DNA of 21,199 bases from JANYIP01 sp031394045. Its GTDB lineage: Bacteria > Actinomycetota > Actinomycetes > Prado026. Location: NCBI GenBank assembly GCA_031394045.1, contig JANMWN010000163.1, forward strand, positions 1 through 21,199, given 5' to 3'. Each line of letters begins with the position of its first letter. Position 1 is the first letter of the stretch. Below are positions 1-8,032 of the stretch, piece after piece. The position numbers were made by a program, and so were the translations under genes. The notes beneath the pieces were generated by a model. That model ran no database searches and was not told the origin of the DNA. It saw only the letters and a program-made list of their open reading frames with translations.

Positions 1-75
1 GTAGCGGGGGCAGGATTTGAACCTGCGACCTCTGGGTTATGAGCCCAGCGAGCTACCGAGCTGCTCCACCCCGCG
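1..75 (-). tRNA. Initiator tRNA-fMet (CAT anticodon)
   Basis: The reverse complement folds as a complete cloverleaf with a CAT anticodon. It has two initiator hallmarks. The first base, C1 (position 75), is opposite a U and so unpaired at the top of the acceptor stem. The anticodon stem has three consecutive G:C pairs (GGG/CCC) flanking the loop. The T-arm sequence TTCAAAT is present. The window ends after the first C of the 3' tail, so whether CCA is encoded cannot be seen. Elongator Met or Ile-lysidine tRNAs lack both hallmarks, so the initiator assignment is firm. Confidence 0.95.
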
Positions 76-86
76 TCGTCCTCCTG

Positions 87-116
87 AGGGTATGTCACCG
101 GCAGCAAGCCCGGCAA
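87..116 (-). promoter_or_regulatory. Candidate sigma-70-type promoter of tRNA-fMet
   Basis: On the minus strand TTGCCG (116-111) is followed by an 18-base spacer and TACCCT (92-87). Eleven bases separate the hexamer from the mature tRNA 5' end, leaving a short 5' leader for RNase P. The pattern and spacing fit a housekeeping promoter; no other support is visible. Confidence 0.45.
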
Positions 117-135
117 ATCGCCCCGAGATACGCGG

Positions 136-3105
136 CTACGAGGTCGAGGCGCTGGGGCTGGCCGTCGCCGATGGGGACGGCGACGCCGATGCTCCCGACT
201 TCTGCGCCGCGATGGCGCGGCCGATGGCATCCTGCAACGCCTTCTGCGCCGTACCGTACGCGGTGAAGTCGCCGGCCTTGAGCGCCTTGTCGGCCGCCGC
301 AAGCGCTGCCTGGGCATCCGCCAGCGCCTGCGTCAGGGCAGGGTTGTCCGTACCACCAGGGGAGGGCGGCGGGTTGTTGGTACCCCCGCCATCCGTTGGC
401 GGACCGCTGGTCCCGGAGTCCCCGTTGAAGACCGCGTCCAGCGCCTGCCCGAGCGTGTCCTCCATCCGGACGGTGTTGCCGAACGACACCAGGACCTTCT
501 GCAGCAACGGGAACGTGGAGCCGGACGTGGCGCGTACGTAGACCGGCTCGACGTAGAGCAGCCCACCGCCGACGGGGAGCGAGAGCAGGTTGCCGAACTC
601 GACGTCGGACCCGCCCTTGCGCAGCAATGACAGCTCGGAGGAGATCGTCGGATCGGCCTCGAAGGTGTTCTGCACCTGACCCGGCCCAGGCACGGTCAGG
701 CTCCGGGGTAACTGCAGGACCCGGAACCTGCCGTAGTCAGGGCCCGGCTGGGCATCGACCGCCATGAACGCCGCGAGGTTGTCCCGCGAGGTCGGCGCGA
801 AGGTCGTGGTGAGCGAGAAGGCCGGGTTGCCCTGCCCCGGCATCTCAAGGGTGAGGTAGTACGGCGGCTGCGGGTCGACGATGCCGGTGCCGCCCTTGGT
901 CGGGTCGTTCGGGACCTTCCAGAAGTCCTGCCCGCCGTAGAACGCCTTGGGGTCGGTCACGTGGTACCTCGCGTACAGGCCGCGCTGCACCTTGAACAGG
1001 TCCTGCGGGTAGCGCAGGTGGGTCATCAGCTCGGTCGAGATGTCCGAGTACGGCCGCACGGTGCCGGGGAACGCCTGCTCCCACACCTTGAGGACGGGGT
1101 CGCTGCCATCCCACTGGTAAAGGCTCACGGTGCCGTCGTAGGCGTCGACGGTGGCCTTGACGGAGTTGCGGATGTAGTTGACCTGCTCGGACGACTGGTT
1201 GGCGATCGCCGAGCTGGTCGCGTTGATGGAGTCGGCGGTGGCGTCGCCGAGCGAGGTGAGCTGGGAGTACGGGTAGCCGTTGGTGGTGGTGTATGCGTCG
1301 ACGATCCAGACGATGCGGCCACCCACCACGGCCGGGTAGCTGTCGCCGTCCACTGTCAGCCACGGCGCCACCGCCTCGATGCGCTGGCGCGGCGTACGGT
1401 TCCACAGGATCTTGGAGTCGCTGTTGACCCGGTCCGAGAGCACCAGGTTGGGCTCGCCGAACTTGGCCGCGAACAGCAGCCGCCCGAAGGTCGAGCCCAT
1501 CGCGACGCCACCCTTGCCGGTGTACGTGTACGACTGCTGGCCGTTCTGCCCGGTGCTGTCGGTCGGGAAGTCGAACTCGACCGGCGACTTGCCCTCGGGG
1601 GCGCCCACGATCGAGTACTCGGGCGAGGTCTCGCCGAAGTAGATCCGCGGCTGCGTCACGTCCAGCAGGCCAAGGGTCGGGATGTTGTACGAGAAGAAGC
1701 TCGGCCGGCCGTCCCGGTCACTGGTGTTGCCGTAGGCCGCGACCATGCCGTAGCCGTGGGTGTAGACGGTGTGCTCGTTCGCGAAGTTCTGCTGACCGGC
1801 CGAGAGGCCGGCCAGGTCGAGCTCGCGTACGGCGACCACGGCATCGCGTTCGGACTGGACGCCAGCCGCACCCGGCAGGCTGTAGCGATCGACGTCGAGG
1901 GTGTCGGCAAAGGCGTAGAAGCCACGGTTCTGCTGCAGGGCCTTGAAGGTCGGCGAGACCACAGCCGGGTCGATGAGCCGGATGTTCGAGACGGTGGCGG
2001 CATCGCCGGACAGCAGGCCGGCCCTCGGCTCCGTGGCCGCGTTGTAGGTCTGCTGAGTGACGTCGTCGAGCTGGTAGGCCTTGAGGGTCGCGTTGATGTT
2101 GCGCTGGATGTACGGCGCTTCCTTGTCCGGCTCGCTCGGGTGCACCTGGACGGACTGCACGAACGCCGGGTAGATGCCCCCGACGACGACAGCACTGAGC
2201 ACCAGCAGACCGAACCCGATCGCCGGGGCGAGCCAGTTGCGGGTCACCACGGTCGCGAAGAACAGCAGCGCGCAGACGATGGCGATGACGAACAGGATCT
2301 GCTTGGCCGGGATGAGCGCGTTCACGTCGGTGTACGTGGCACCGCTGATGCGCGAGCCGTCCTTGACGACCAGGCCGTACCGGTCGAACCAGTACGCCAC
2401 CGCCTTGAGTGCGACGAACAGCCCGAGCAGCACCGCGATGTGCGCGCGCGCGGCCGGGGTGGTCTTCTCCCCCGGCGTCTGCAGCCGCAGGCCGCCGTAC
2501 AGGTAGTGGGTGATCAGGCCGGCGAGGAGCGACACCACGACGATCGCGAAGCCGAAGCCGATCAGGAACTGCCAAAAGGGCAGCCGGAACATGAAGAACG
2601 AGATGTCGACACCGAACTGCGCGTCCTTGCTGAAGAACGGCTGCGAGTTGCGGAAGGCCAGCCAGGTGCGCCACTCGGACGCAGCAGATCCACCCGCGAT
2701 CAGGCCGAGCAGCGTCGACACAGCAAGGGTGATGGGACGGCGGTACGGGTCGATGGCGACGCGGTAGCGGTCAAGACCCTGCTGCTCGGGGGACAGGCCG
2801 CGGAAGGCCGGCCTGGTCCGGTAGGCGATCCAGCAGCTGGTCGAGACCCCGGCCCCCATGAGCACGCCGAAGAACGCGAACAGCAGGATCCGGGTCTTCA
2901 GCTCGGTGGTGTAGACGCTCGAGAAACCGACCGAGCGGAACCACAGCAGGTCGGTGTAGAAGCCGGCGAAGATCCAGAACCCGATGACCAGAGCGCCCAC
3001 CACGAGCAGGCTGATCAGCAGCGCGCGGCCCCTCGGCGAGGTGGCGACGGAACGGGCGGGAGGACCGCTCGGTCCGTCCGGGTCGGGGGGAAGGTCGAAG
3101 CTCAC
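136..3105 (-). CDS. UPF0182 (COG1615) family large membrane protein
   Basis: The protein has 989 residues, a typical length for the UPF0182 family, which includes mycobacterial Rv3193c and Rv0064. The function is unknown. About seven hydrophobic segments lie in the first third (roughly residues 27-56, 73-95, 125-141, 177-205, 221-243, 268-288, 291-317). A large hydrophilic domain follows and probably lies outside the membrane. The C-terminus is Gly/Pro-rich, then Ala-rich helical, and ends in a Ser/Pro/Ala tail. The GTG start at 3105 has no good Shine-Dalgarno, but a TAGGTT hexamer ends six bases upstream, which fits a leaderless transcript. The gene is divergent from the PPA1309 gene across 56 bases. 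Family assignment is secure; role is not. Confidence 0.93.
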   Translation of the reverse strand: MSFDLPPDPDGPSGPPARSVATSPRGRALLISLLVVGALVIGFWIFAGFYTDLLWFRSVGFSSVYTTELKTRILLFAFFGVLMGAGVSTSCWIAYRTRPAFRGLSPEQQGLDRYRVAIDPYRRPITLAVSTLLGLIAGGSAASEWRTWLAFRNSQPFFSKDAQFGVDISFFMFRLPFWQFLIGFGFAIVVVSLLAGLITHYLYGGLRLQTPGEKTTPAARAHIAVLLGLFVALKAVAYWFDRYGLVVKDGSRISGATYTDVNALIPAKQILFVIAIVCALLFFATVVTRNWLAPAIGFGLLVLSAVVVGGIYPAFVQSVQVHPSEPDKEAPYIQRNINATLKAYQLDDVTQQTYNAATEPRAGLLSGDAATVSNIRLIDPAVVSPTFKALQQNRGFYAFADTLDVDRYSLPGAAGVQSERDAVVAVRELDLAGLSAGQQNFANEHTVYTHGYGMVAAYGNTSDRDGRPSFFSYNIPTLGLLDVTQPRIYFGETSPEYSIVGAPEGKSPVEFDFPTDSTGQNGQQSYTYTGKGGVAMGSTFGRLLFAAKFGEPNLVLSDRVNSDSKILWNRTPRQRIEAVAPWLTVDGDSYPAVVGGRIVWIVDAYTTTNGYPYSQLTSLGDATADSINATSSAIANQSSEQVNYIRNSVKATVDAYDGTVSLYQWDGSDPVLKVWEQAFPGTVRPYSDISTELMTHLRYPQDLFKVQRGLYARYHVTDPKAFYGGQDFWKVPNDPTKGGTGIVDPQPPYYLTLEMPGQGNPAFSLTTTFAPTSRDNLAAFMAVDAQPGPDYGRFRVLQLPRSLTVPGPGQVQNTFEADPTISSELSLLRKGGSDVEFGNLLSLPVGGGLLYVEPVYVRATSGSTFPLLQKVLVSFGNTVRMEDTLGQALDAVFNGDSGTSGPPTDGGGTNNPPPSPGGTDNPALTQALADAQAALAAADKALKAGDFTAYGTAQKALQDAIGRAIAAQKSGASASPSPSATASPSASTS

Positions 3106-3111
3106 CCGTAC

Positions 3112-3117
3112 AACCTA
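3112..3117 (-). promoter_or_regulatory. Candidate leaderless -10 (TAGGTT) for the UPF0182 gene
   Basis: TAGGTT on the minus strand ends six bases before the GTG start. Transcription would begin at or next to the start codon. There is no recognisable -35. Confidence 0.4.
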
Positions 3118-3161
3118 CCTACCCGGACCGGGGCGGCGGCCCGTAGGCGAGGATGTCGCCC

Positions 3162-3683
3162 ATGACACAGGGGCTCCCCGCGCTGGTACGCGAGATCGAG
3201 AAGCACGTCGCCGGAGGCGGTTGGGACCAGGGTGCGCGGCTGTTCGCGCTGGTACCGACCGCCGATCTGCTGGCCCGCGAGCCTGGCCTCGCCGACCTGA
3301 TCGGGATCGACCCTGCCGCCGGGGCGGTCGACGACCTGACGCCGGTGGAGCAGGAGGAGCTGCCAGACCACGCGACCATCGAGGAGCTGCTCGCGGGGCT
3401 GGCCTGGCCGGCCGACGTCGCCGGTGCCGCGCTCGTGGTCGAGCGGGTGTACCTGCCGACCGAGGCCGAGAACGACCTGCCTGATGACGAGGACGCGGCG
3501 CTGGCGGTGCTGGCCGGCCATCCGTCGCGCCAGGACGTACGCCTCGCGGTCGCAGCACTGCGTGACGGCACCCGCTGGGCGGCGATGCGCTTTCGCCTGA
3601 ACGACGACCCGATCGATGTCATGGTCGGGCCGAACCTGATCCCCAGGCTGGCCGAGGCGCTGGCGGCGACCCTGGACGACTGA
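3162..3683 (+). CDS. PPA1309 family protein
   Basis: This is a soluble acidic protein of 173 residues from the ATG at 3162. An in-frame ATG at 3153 would add three residues. I prefer 3162 because the GAGG at 3149-3152 sits nine bases upstream of it but abuts 3153. The sequence resembles the small actinobacterial family named after PPA1309 of Cutibacterium acnes, found beside UPF0182 genes. Features include an N-terminal helix (LPALVREIEKHV), an ALVVERVYLP strand, a DDEDAALAVLAGHP stretch and a basic segment ending in a conserved-looking MVGPNLIPRLAEAL helix. I see no membrane segment or catalytic motif. The biochemical function is unknown. It ends 19 bases before the convergent PDZ protease gene. 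Confidence 0.8.
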   Translation: MTQGLPALVREIEKHVAGGGWDQGARLFALVPTADLLAREPGLADLIGIDPAAGAVDDLTPVEQEELPDHATIEELLAGLAWPADVAGAALVVERVYLPTEAENDLPDDEDAALAVLAGHPSRQDVRLAVAALRDGTRWAAMRFRLNDDPIDVMVGPNLIPRLAEALAATLDD

Positions 3684-3702
3684 GCGGGCCAGTTCGGGCG
3701 GG

Positions 3703-4755
3703 TCAGGCCGAGCAGCTGGGTGCGGTCCCCTGGCCGCTGACAGCGGCCGCCAGCCCGCTGAGCGCGTCATTGACGTCGGTGACCTTGACCAGCTGCAGTC
3801 CGGCCGGCACCTGCAGCAACGCCTCGTCGCAGTTGCTCGCGGGTACGAGGAAGATCGTCGCGCCGTCGGCCCTGGCCGCCGCCATCTTCTGCCGGATGCC
3901 CCCGATGGCGCCGACCTTGCCGTTCTCGTCCATCGTCCCCGTACCGGCGATGTGCTTGCCGCCGGTCTCCTGCACCGCAGTGAGCTTGTCGATGATCCCG
4001 AGGGTGAACATCAGCCCGGCGCTGGGCCCGCCCACGTCGTCCAGCTTGATGGTGACGGTGACCGGCGAGGTGTAGCCCACGCCAGGGGTGAACCCCACGA
4101 CCGCGCGGACCGGGCCGCTGTCGGTGGAGGCCTCGGTCGTCAACGGGACGGTGACCTTGCTGCCCGCACGCTGGACGACGAAGACGACGACCTCGCCGGG
4201 CTTGTGCTTGGTGACGGCCGTACGCACCTGCTCGCCGGTCGACACCGCGGTGCCGTCCACCGAGAGGATCCGGTCGTCGCTCTTGAGCTGGCCGTCGGCC
4301 GGCGATCCCGGCTCGATCGGCCCGACGGTGACGGTGAGGGTCACGGGCAGGTTGAGGTGGCGCAGCGCGGCGATGGCCGCAGCGTCCTGCGACTGGGCCA
4401 TCTGCGCGGTGTTGTCGGCGTCGACCTGGGCGGCCGTGGTGCCGTCGGGGTACAGCAGCGCGCGAGGTACGACGGCGTTGGTCGACCGCAGCGTCGCAGC
4501 GACCAGCTCGGTGAGCAGCACCCGGTTGCCCGGGCCACCGTTCTGGCTGACGGTCGTGAGGTCGAGCTGCCCGGTGGTGTCGAAGGTCGGCGCCCCCGAG
4601 ACGCTCACGAGCGGCCCGTCACCAGCGGACCCGAGCACGTTGAAGACGGGGCCGGGGCTCTCGATGACGTACGGCACGGGCAACGACACCGCGATGAACA
4701 GGCCGACGGCTACCAGGACGGTGGCGAGCAGACGGGGCGTGGAGCGATCAGGCAC
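3703..4755 (-). CDS. Membrane-anchored PDZ / Lon-type (S16) serine protease, YlbL family
   Basis: The protein has 350 residues. An N-terminal membrane segment (about 9-31) is followed by a region without recognised motif, a PDZ domain (about 135-205, with EPGSPADGQLKSDDRILSVD), and a Lon-like proteolytic domain (about 225-340). The S16 Ser-Lys dyad is visible as Ser245 in GGPSAGLMF and Lys290 in GGIRQKMAAA, with GTGTMDENGKVG between them. The AAA+ module of true Lon is absent. This is the arrangement of actinobacterial/Firmicute YlbL-type proteases such as mycobacterial Rv3194c. It probably cleaves envelope substrates outside the membrane; the substrate is unknown. The start is GTG, with TAGGCT ending eight bases upstream and no strong Shine-Dalgarno. 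Confidence 0.92.
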   Translation of the reverse strand: MPDRSTPRLLATVLVAVGLFIAVSLPVPYVIESPGPVFNVLGSAGDGPLVSVSGAPTFDTTGQLDLTTVSQNGGPGNRVLLTELVAATLRSTNAVVPRALLYPDGTTAAQVDADNTAQMAQSQDAAAIAALRHLNLPVTLTVTVGPIEPGSPADGQLKSDDRILSVDGTAVSTGEQVRTAVTKHKPGEVVVFVVQRAGSKVTVPLTTEASTDSGPVRAVVGFTPGVGYTSPVTVTIKLDDVGGPSAGLMFTLGIIDKLTAVQETGGKHIAGTGTMDENGKVGAIGGIRQKMAAARADGATIFLVPASNCDEALLQVPAGLQLVKVTDVNDALSGLAAAVSGQGTAPSCSA

Positions 4756-4763
4756 GACAGGTG

Positions 4764-4769
4764 AGCCTA
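4764..4769 (-). promoter_or_regulatory. Candidate leaderless -10 (TAGGCT) for the PDZ protease gene
   Basis: TAGGCT on the minus strand ends eight bases before the GTG start. It lies inside the 3' end of the upstream small membrane protein gene, so it would be an internal promoter. The spacing is slightly long for a leaderless start. Confidence 0.3.
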
Positions 4770-5063
4770 CGGTGCCGGGCGGGCGGGGCCGGGCGGGCTC
4801 TCCGGCCGGCCGCCGCGCAGGTCGTCAGGGTTGTCGGGCTTGGTGCCGGGCGGGCGTTCCGGCCCGACCTCAGGATCAGCCGCGGGATCAGCCGCGGGAT
4901 CGGCCGAGCCGACCTGGCGCCCCATCGCCGCACGGAAGCGCTGGTGCTCGGCGACGGAGTCATGCGGGTCGACCGGTGGCCGCGGGCGGTTGGCCACCGA
5001 CACCCACACGATGGCCGCGACGAAGGCGACCAGCGGGACGGTCCACCAGACGATGGCCTGCAT
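4767..5063 (-). CDS. Small single-pass membrane protein, unknown function
   Basis: This 98-residue protein has an N-terminal hydrophobic segment (about residues 4-24, IVWWTVPLVAFVAAIVWVSV). A short basic/proline linker, a helical SVAEHQRFRAAMGRQ segment and a disordered Asp/Pro/Ala-rich tail follow. The tail contains a DPAADPAADPE repeat encoded by a 12-base tandem repeat near 4873-4896, which probably varies in length between strains. The ATG start at 5063 is preceded by TACTCT at seven bases. It is on the same strand as moaE, 15 bases downstream of that gene's stop, and just upstream of the PDZ protease gene. I do not recognise a named family. The coding call rests on the clear membrane segment, promoter spacing and tight packing. 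Confidence 0.7.
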   Translation of the reverse strand: MQAIVWWTVPLVAFVAAIVWVSVANRPRPPVDPHDSVAEHQRFRAAMGRQVGSADPAADPAADPEVGPERPPGTKPDNPDDLRGGRPESPPGPARPAP

Positions 5064-5070
5064 GCCCCCG

Positions 5071-5076
5071 AGAGTA
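5071..5076 (-). promoter_or_regulatory. Candidate leaderless -10 (TACTCT) for the small membrane protein gene
   Basis: TACTCT on the minus strand ends seven bases before the ATG. It lies just before the stop codon of moaE's final codons, so it would act inside the gene block. Confidence 0.45.
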
Positions 5077-5078
5077 GG

Positions 5079-5504
5079 TCACGCCGGAGCGCCGACCCAT
5101 TCCTCGGTGCCGTCGGCGAACCGCTGGTGCTTCCAGATCGGCACCTCGCCCTTGAGGTCGTCGATGAGCTGGCGGGCGGCGGCGAACGCCTCGGCCCGGT
5201 GCGCGCTGGCGGCGGCGACCACGACGGCGAGGTCGCCGACCGCGAGATCACCCACGCGGTGCGTCGCCGCGAGCAGGACCCCCGGGTGGGCCGCAGAGAC
5301 CCGCTCGGCCACCTGCCGAAGGACTGCCTCGGCGGTGGGATGGGCGGAGTACCCGAGCAGAGTCACGCCCCGGCCCCCGTCGTCGTCGCGTACGGACCCG
5401 GTGAACAGGGCCGTACCGCCGACCCCCGGGTCCGTGACCGCCGCGAGCACCTCGTCGACGGACAGCGGGGTCTCGCGCAGGGCCAGCAGGCGTACGGAGT
5501 CCAT
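5079..5504 (-). CDS. moaE: Molybdopterin synthase catalytic subunit MoaE
   Basis: The protein has 141 residues, normal for MoaE. MoaE is the large subunit of molybdopterin synthase. With thiocarboxylated MoaD it converts cyclic pyranopterin monophosphate to molybdopterin. Visible family motifs are TGSVRDDDGGRGVTLLGYSAHP (35-56, shown here in part), the HRVGDLAVGD segment (82-91) and the lysine-bearing C-terminus LKGEVPIWKHQ, with Lys118 and Lys125 matching the catalytic lysines. The ATG at 5504 is chosen because it starts the conserved region and has TAGGGT seven bases upstream. No moaD, moaA or moaC is in the window, so its partners must be elsewhere. It lies 10 bases downstream of the SDR gene. 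Confidence 0.93.
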   Translation of the reverse strand: MDSVRLLALRETPLSVDEVLAAVTDPGVGGTALFTGSVRDDDGGRGVTLLGYSAHPTAEAVLRQVAERVSAAHPGVLLAATHRVGDLAVGDLAVVVAAASAHRAEAFAAARQLIDDLKGEVPIWKHQRFADGTEEWVGAPA

Positions 5505-5511
5505 GGCGGCG

Positions 5512-5517
5512 ACCCTA
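5512..5517 (-). promoter_or_regulatory. Candidate leaderless -10 (TAGGGT) for moaE, overlapping the SDR stop codon
   Basis: TAGGGT on the minus strand ends seven bases before the moaE ATG. Its first three bases are the TAG stop codon of the upstream SDR gene. Confidence 0.45.
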
Positions 5518-6717
5518 GCCGCCCCTGCGCTGGCGGCGGATCTGGCGGACCACGGCAGCGGTACCGAGCACGGCGACCGTCGCACCGGCGGCGCCGAGGG
5601 TGGCATCGCGGCCGAAGTGCCGGCCGGCGCCAGGCTCGCGCCTTGAGTTCTCGTCGACCAGGGCGCGCAGGGCCTGCGCGTTGTCGTGAGCGGGCTCCCA
5701 GCCGGCTGCGAACAGCCGCGCGGACGACACCACCCACGGCTCGGCCGTGTACGCCAGCTCGGCCGCCGGAGCAGGGGCCATGCCGAGCCGGTGCAGGCGT
5801 TCGGCGGTGCCGTACGCGATCCGGGCCGGCAGCTCGATGCGGCGCATCCCCGCGATCTGCTCAACCTCGGCCTGGGTGAGGAACCCGGCGCTCGCCACAG
5901 TCACGACACCCTCGACCTGGCCCAGGGCGGCGTAGGTCAGCGCCGAGACGAGGTCGTCGACATGGCAGAACTGCCAGTGCGGGTGCGAGTCCTTGACGAC
6001 CAGCAGCCGCGGGGCCTCGAAGTGCCGGGTGAACACGCTGTCGACACCCGGCCCGGCCAGGATCGCGGGCCGGACGACCGTGACCTGGAGCCCCGGGTGC
6101 ACCGACCTGGAGCGCGCTGCGGTCTCCTCGATCTCCAGCAGGCCGTCCAGCGCCGAGCCGTCGGCCACGGCCCTGCGCGGCGCGTCCTCGTCGAGGGGGA
6201 CGACGTTGTCCGCGGCGGCGCCGTAGACCATCGCGCTCGTGACCAGGACCGCCCTAGCGACGCCGGCGGCGGCTGCGGCGGTGAGCACCGTACGCGCGCC
6301 GTCGACGAGCCTGGCCTGGGCGAGCGAGCGGCTCTCGGCGGTGGCTTCGACCCCTGCGCCGGGTACGTCGGGCAGCACGGCGTGGACGACCACGTCGCAC
6401 CCGGCCAGCCGCTGGACGAGGGCGGGCTCACGGATGTCGAGCACCCGCCACGTCGCGTCAGGCACGCCGTTGCGGTGATCGTCGAAGGCGACCACCTTGC
6501 GCACCTCGGGATGGGCAGCCAGCGCGGTCGCGAGGGCATGGCCCACCCCCGTCGCGGCGCCCGTGACCGCGACAACCAGTCCCCCCGCGACCGGCTGGGC
6601 CGAGGTGCGCCGTGAGCGAACCCGCCCGAGCGCGCTCCCTTGCCGCTGGTCCGCGAGGTTACGGTGGTCGTCTGGAGTGGCTGCTGCGCCGCTGTTGGCG
6701 TCGTCGTCTTTCCCCAT
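5515..6717 (-). CDS. Atypical NAD-dependent epimerase/SDR-like protein with C-terminal membrane anchor
   Basis: The 400-residue protein has a disordered N-terminus (1-44), then a Rossmann fold beginning GLVVAVTGAATGVGH (nucleotide-binding glycines about 53-59) and an Asp-rich second strand (VVAFDDHRNG). The LVTSAMVYGAA segment (158-168) matches the extended-SDR active-site strand. The usual YxxxK pair that should follow is not visible; the corresponding helix reads SALDGLLEIEETAARS (188-203). The C-terminus has a hydrophobic segment (about 372-393) followed by basic residues, which suggests tail anchoring. It may therefore be an NAD(P)-binding, non-dehydrogenase SDR. The ATG at 6717 lies 28 bases from the divergent zincin gene's start. 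Confidence 0.82.
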   Translation of the reverse strand: MGKDDDANSGAAATPDDHRNLADQRQGSALGRVRSRRTSAQPVAGGLVVAVTGAATGVGHALATALAAHPEVRKVVAFDDHRNGVPDATWRVLDIREPALVQRLAGCDVVVHAVLPDVPGAGVEATAESRSLAQARLVDGARTVLTAAAAAGVARAVLVTSAMVYGAAADNVVPLDEDAPRRAVADGSALDGLLEIEETAARSRSVHPGLQVTVVRPAILAGPGVDSVFTRHFEAPRLLVVKDSHPHWQFCHVDDLVSALTYAALGQVEGVVTVASAGFLTQAEVEQIAGMRRIELPARIAYGTAERLHRLGMAPAPAAELAYTAEPWVVSSARLFAAGWEPAHDNAQALRALVDENSRREPGAGRHFGRDATLGAAGATVAVLGTAAVVRQIRRQRRGG

Positions 6718-6745
6718 GACGCCCCCATCCTGCCCGAGGTGCCCT

Positions 6746-8032
6746 GTGAACGACCTTCCCTTCGGATTCGGCAACTCCTCCTCCGACGACCCGGACAACC
6801 CCGGGGGTCCGGAGAACCCGTTCGCCGCGCTGTTCGGCGGCGACCCCCAGGACCTCGGCGCCGCCTTCCAGCGGATCGGCCAGCTGCTCTCGTACGAGGG
6901 CGGGCCGGTCAACTGGGACCTCGCGCACGACGTCGCCCGGCAGGCCGTCGCGCAGGGCGGGGACCCGGTGCCATCGGCGACCGACCGTCGCGCGGTCGAG
7001 GACGCCGTACGGCTGGCCGAGGTCTGGCTGGACGCCGCGACGGCGCTGCCCGCAGGCACCAGCGGAGCGCTGGCCTGGAGCCGCGCCGAGTGGGTCGAGG
7101 GCACCCGCGACGCCTGGCGCTCGCTGGTCGACCCGGTCGCCGAGAAGGTCGTCGCTGCCACTGCGGGCTCGGTGCCCGAGGAGATGGCGGCGATGGCCGG
7201 CCCGATGATCGCGATGATGCGCCAGCTCGGCGGGGCCATGTTCGGCGCCCAGGTCGGTCAGGGCCTCGGCGCGCTCGCCTGCGAGGTCGTGGGGTCCGCC
7301 GACGTCGGGCTGCCCCTGGGTCCGCCAGGGCGCGCGGTGCTGATCCCCGCGGGGGTGGCTCGCTTCGGCGAGGGGCTGTCGGTCCCCGAGGACGAGGTAC
7401 GCCTCTACCTCGCGCTGCGCGAGTGCGCCCACCAGCGGCTGTTCGCGCACGTCCCTTGGCTCCGGTCGCGCCTGTTCGGCGCGGTGGAGGACTACGCCCG
7501 GGGCATCGTCGTCGACGCGAGCATGCTCGAGGAGGCCATGCGTTCGGTCGACCCGAGCAACCCCGAGGCGCTCCAGGACGCCCTGACCTCCGGGATGTTC
7601 GAGCCCGAGGACAGCCCTGAGCAGAAGGCCGCCCTGGCCCGGCTCGAGACGCTGCTCGCGCTCGTCGAGGGCTGGGTCGACTCGGTGGTCACGGCCGCGG
7701 CGGTGGCACTCCCGTCGGCCTCGGCACTGCGCGAGACGGTCCGCCGGGCCCGCGCCACCGGCGGCCCCGCCGAGCAGACTTTCGCCACCCTCGTGGGCCT
7801 CGAGCTGCGGCCGCGCCGGCTGCGCGAGGCGGCGGCCCTGTGGACCGAGCTGCTCACCACCCAGGGCATCGACGGCCGGGACGCGATCTGGGAGCACGCC
7901 GAGCTGCTGCCGACCGCCGAGGACCTCGACGACCCGAGCGGGTTCGCGGCAAGGTCGACCCTCGACCTGTCCGAGCTCGAACAGGCGCCCGCACCGCCCG
8001 CCGACCCCGAGGCGCCGGGGTCCGGCGCGTGA
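6746..8032 (+). CDS. Zincin-like metallopeptidase family protein (DUF2342-type)
   Basis: The 428-residue protein has an acidic, disordered N-terminus with NPFAALFGGDP and a helical bundle. The centre contains FGAQVGQGLGALACEVVGSADVGLPL (about 166-191). Then comes LALRECAHQRLFAHVPWL (222-239), the family signature. It looks like a zincin helix in which the first His of HExxH is Arg (RECAH, 225-229). This belongs to the actinobacterial 'zinc-dependent metalloprotease/putative hydrolase' family that includes mycobacterial Rv3195; proteolysis is not established by the sequence. The start is GTG at 6746 with GAGG six bases upstream. The stop overlaps the Nudix gene start by four bases (GTGA), so the two are translationally coupled. 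Confidence 0.88.
   Translation: MNDLPFGFGNSSSDDPDNPGGPENPFAALFGGDPQDLGAAFQRIGQLLSYEGGPVNWDLAHDVARQAVAQGGDPVPSATDRRAVEDAVRLAEVWLDAATALPAGTSGALAWSRAEWVEGTRDAWRSLVDPVAEKVVAATAGSVPEEMAAMAGPMIAMMRQLGGAMFGAQVGQGLGALACEVVGSADVGLPLGPPGRAVLIPAGVARFGEGLSVPEDEVRLYLALRECAHQRLFAHVPWLRSRLFGAVEDYARGIVVDASMLEEAMRSVDPSNPEALQDALTSGMFEPEDSPEQKAALARLETLLALVEGWVDSVVTAAAVALPSASALRETVRRARATGGPAEQTFATLVGLELRPRRLREAAALWTELLTTQGIDGRDAIWEHAELLPTAEDLDDPSGFAARSTLDLSELEQAPAPPADPEAPGSGA

Noticed and set aside
961..3165. Long open frame on the plus strand opposite the UPF0182 gene
   Set aside because: It mirrors the codon pattern of the minus-strand gene, has a His/Arg/Gly-rich composition with no domain, and is a typical GC-rich shadow frame.
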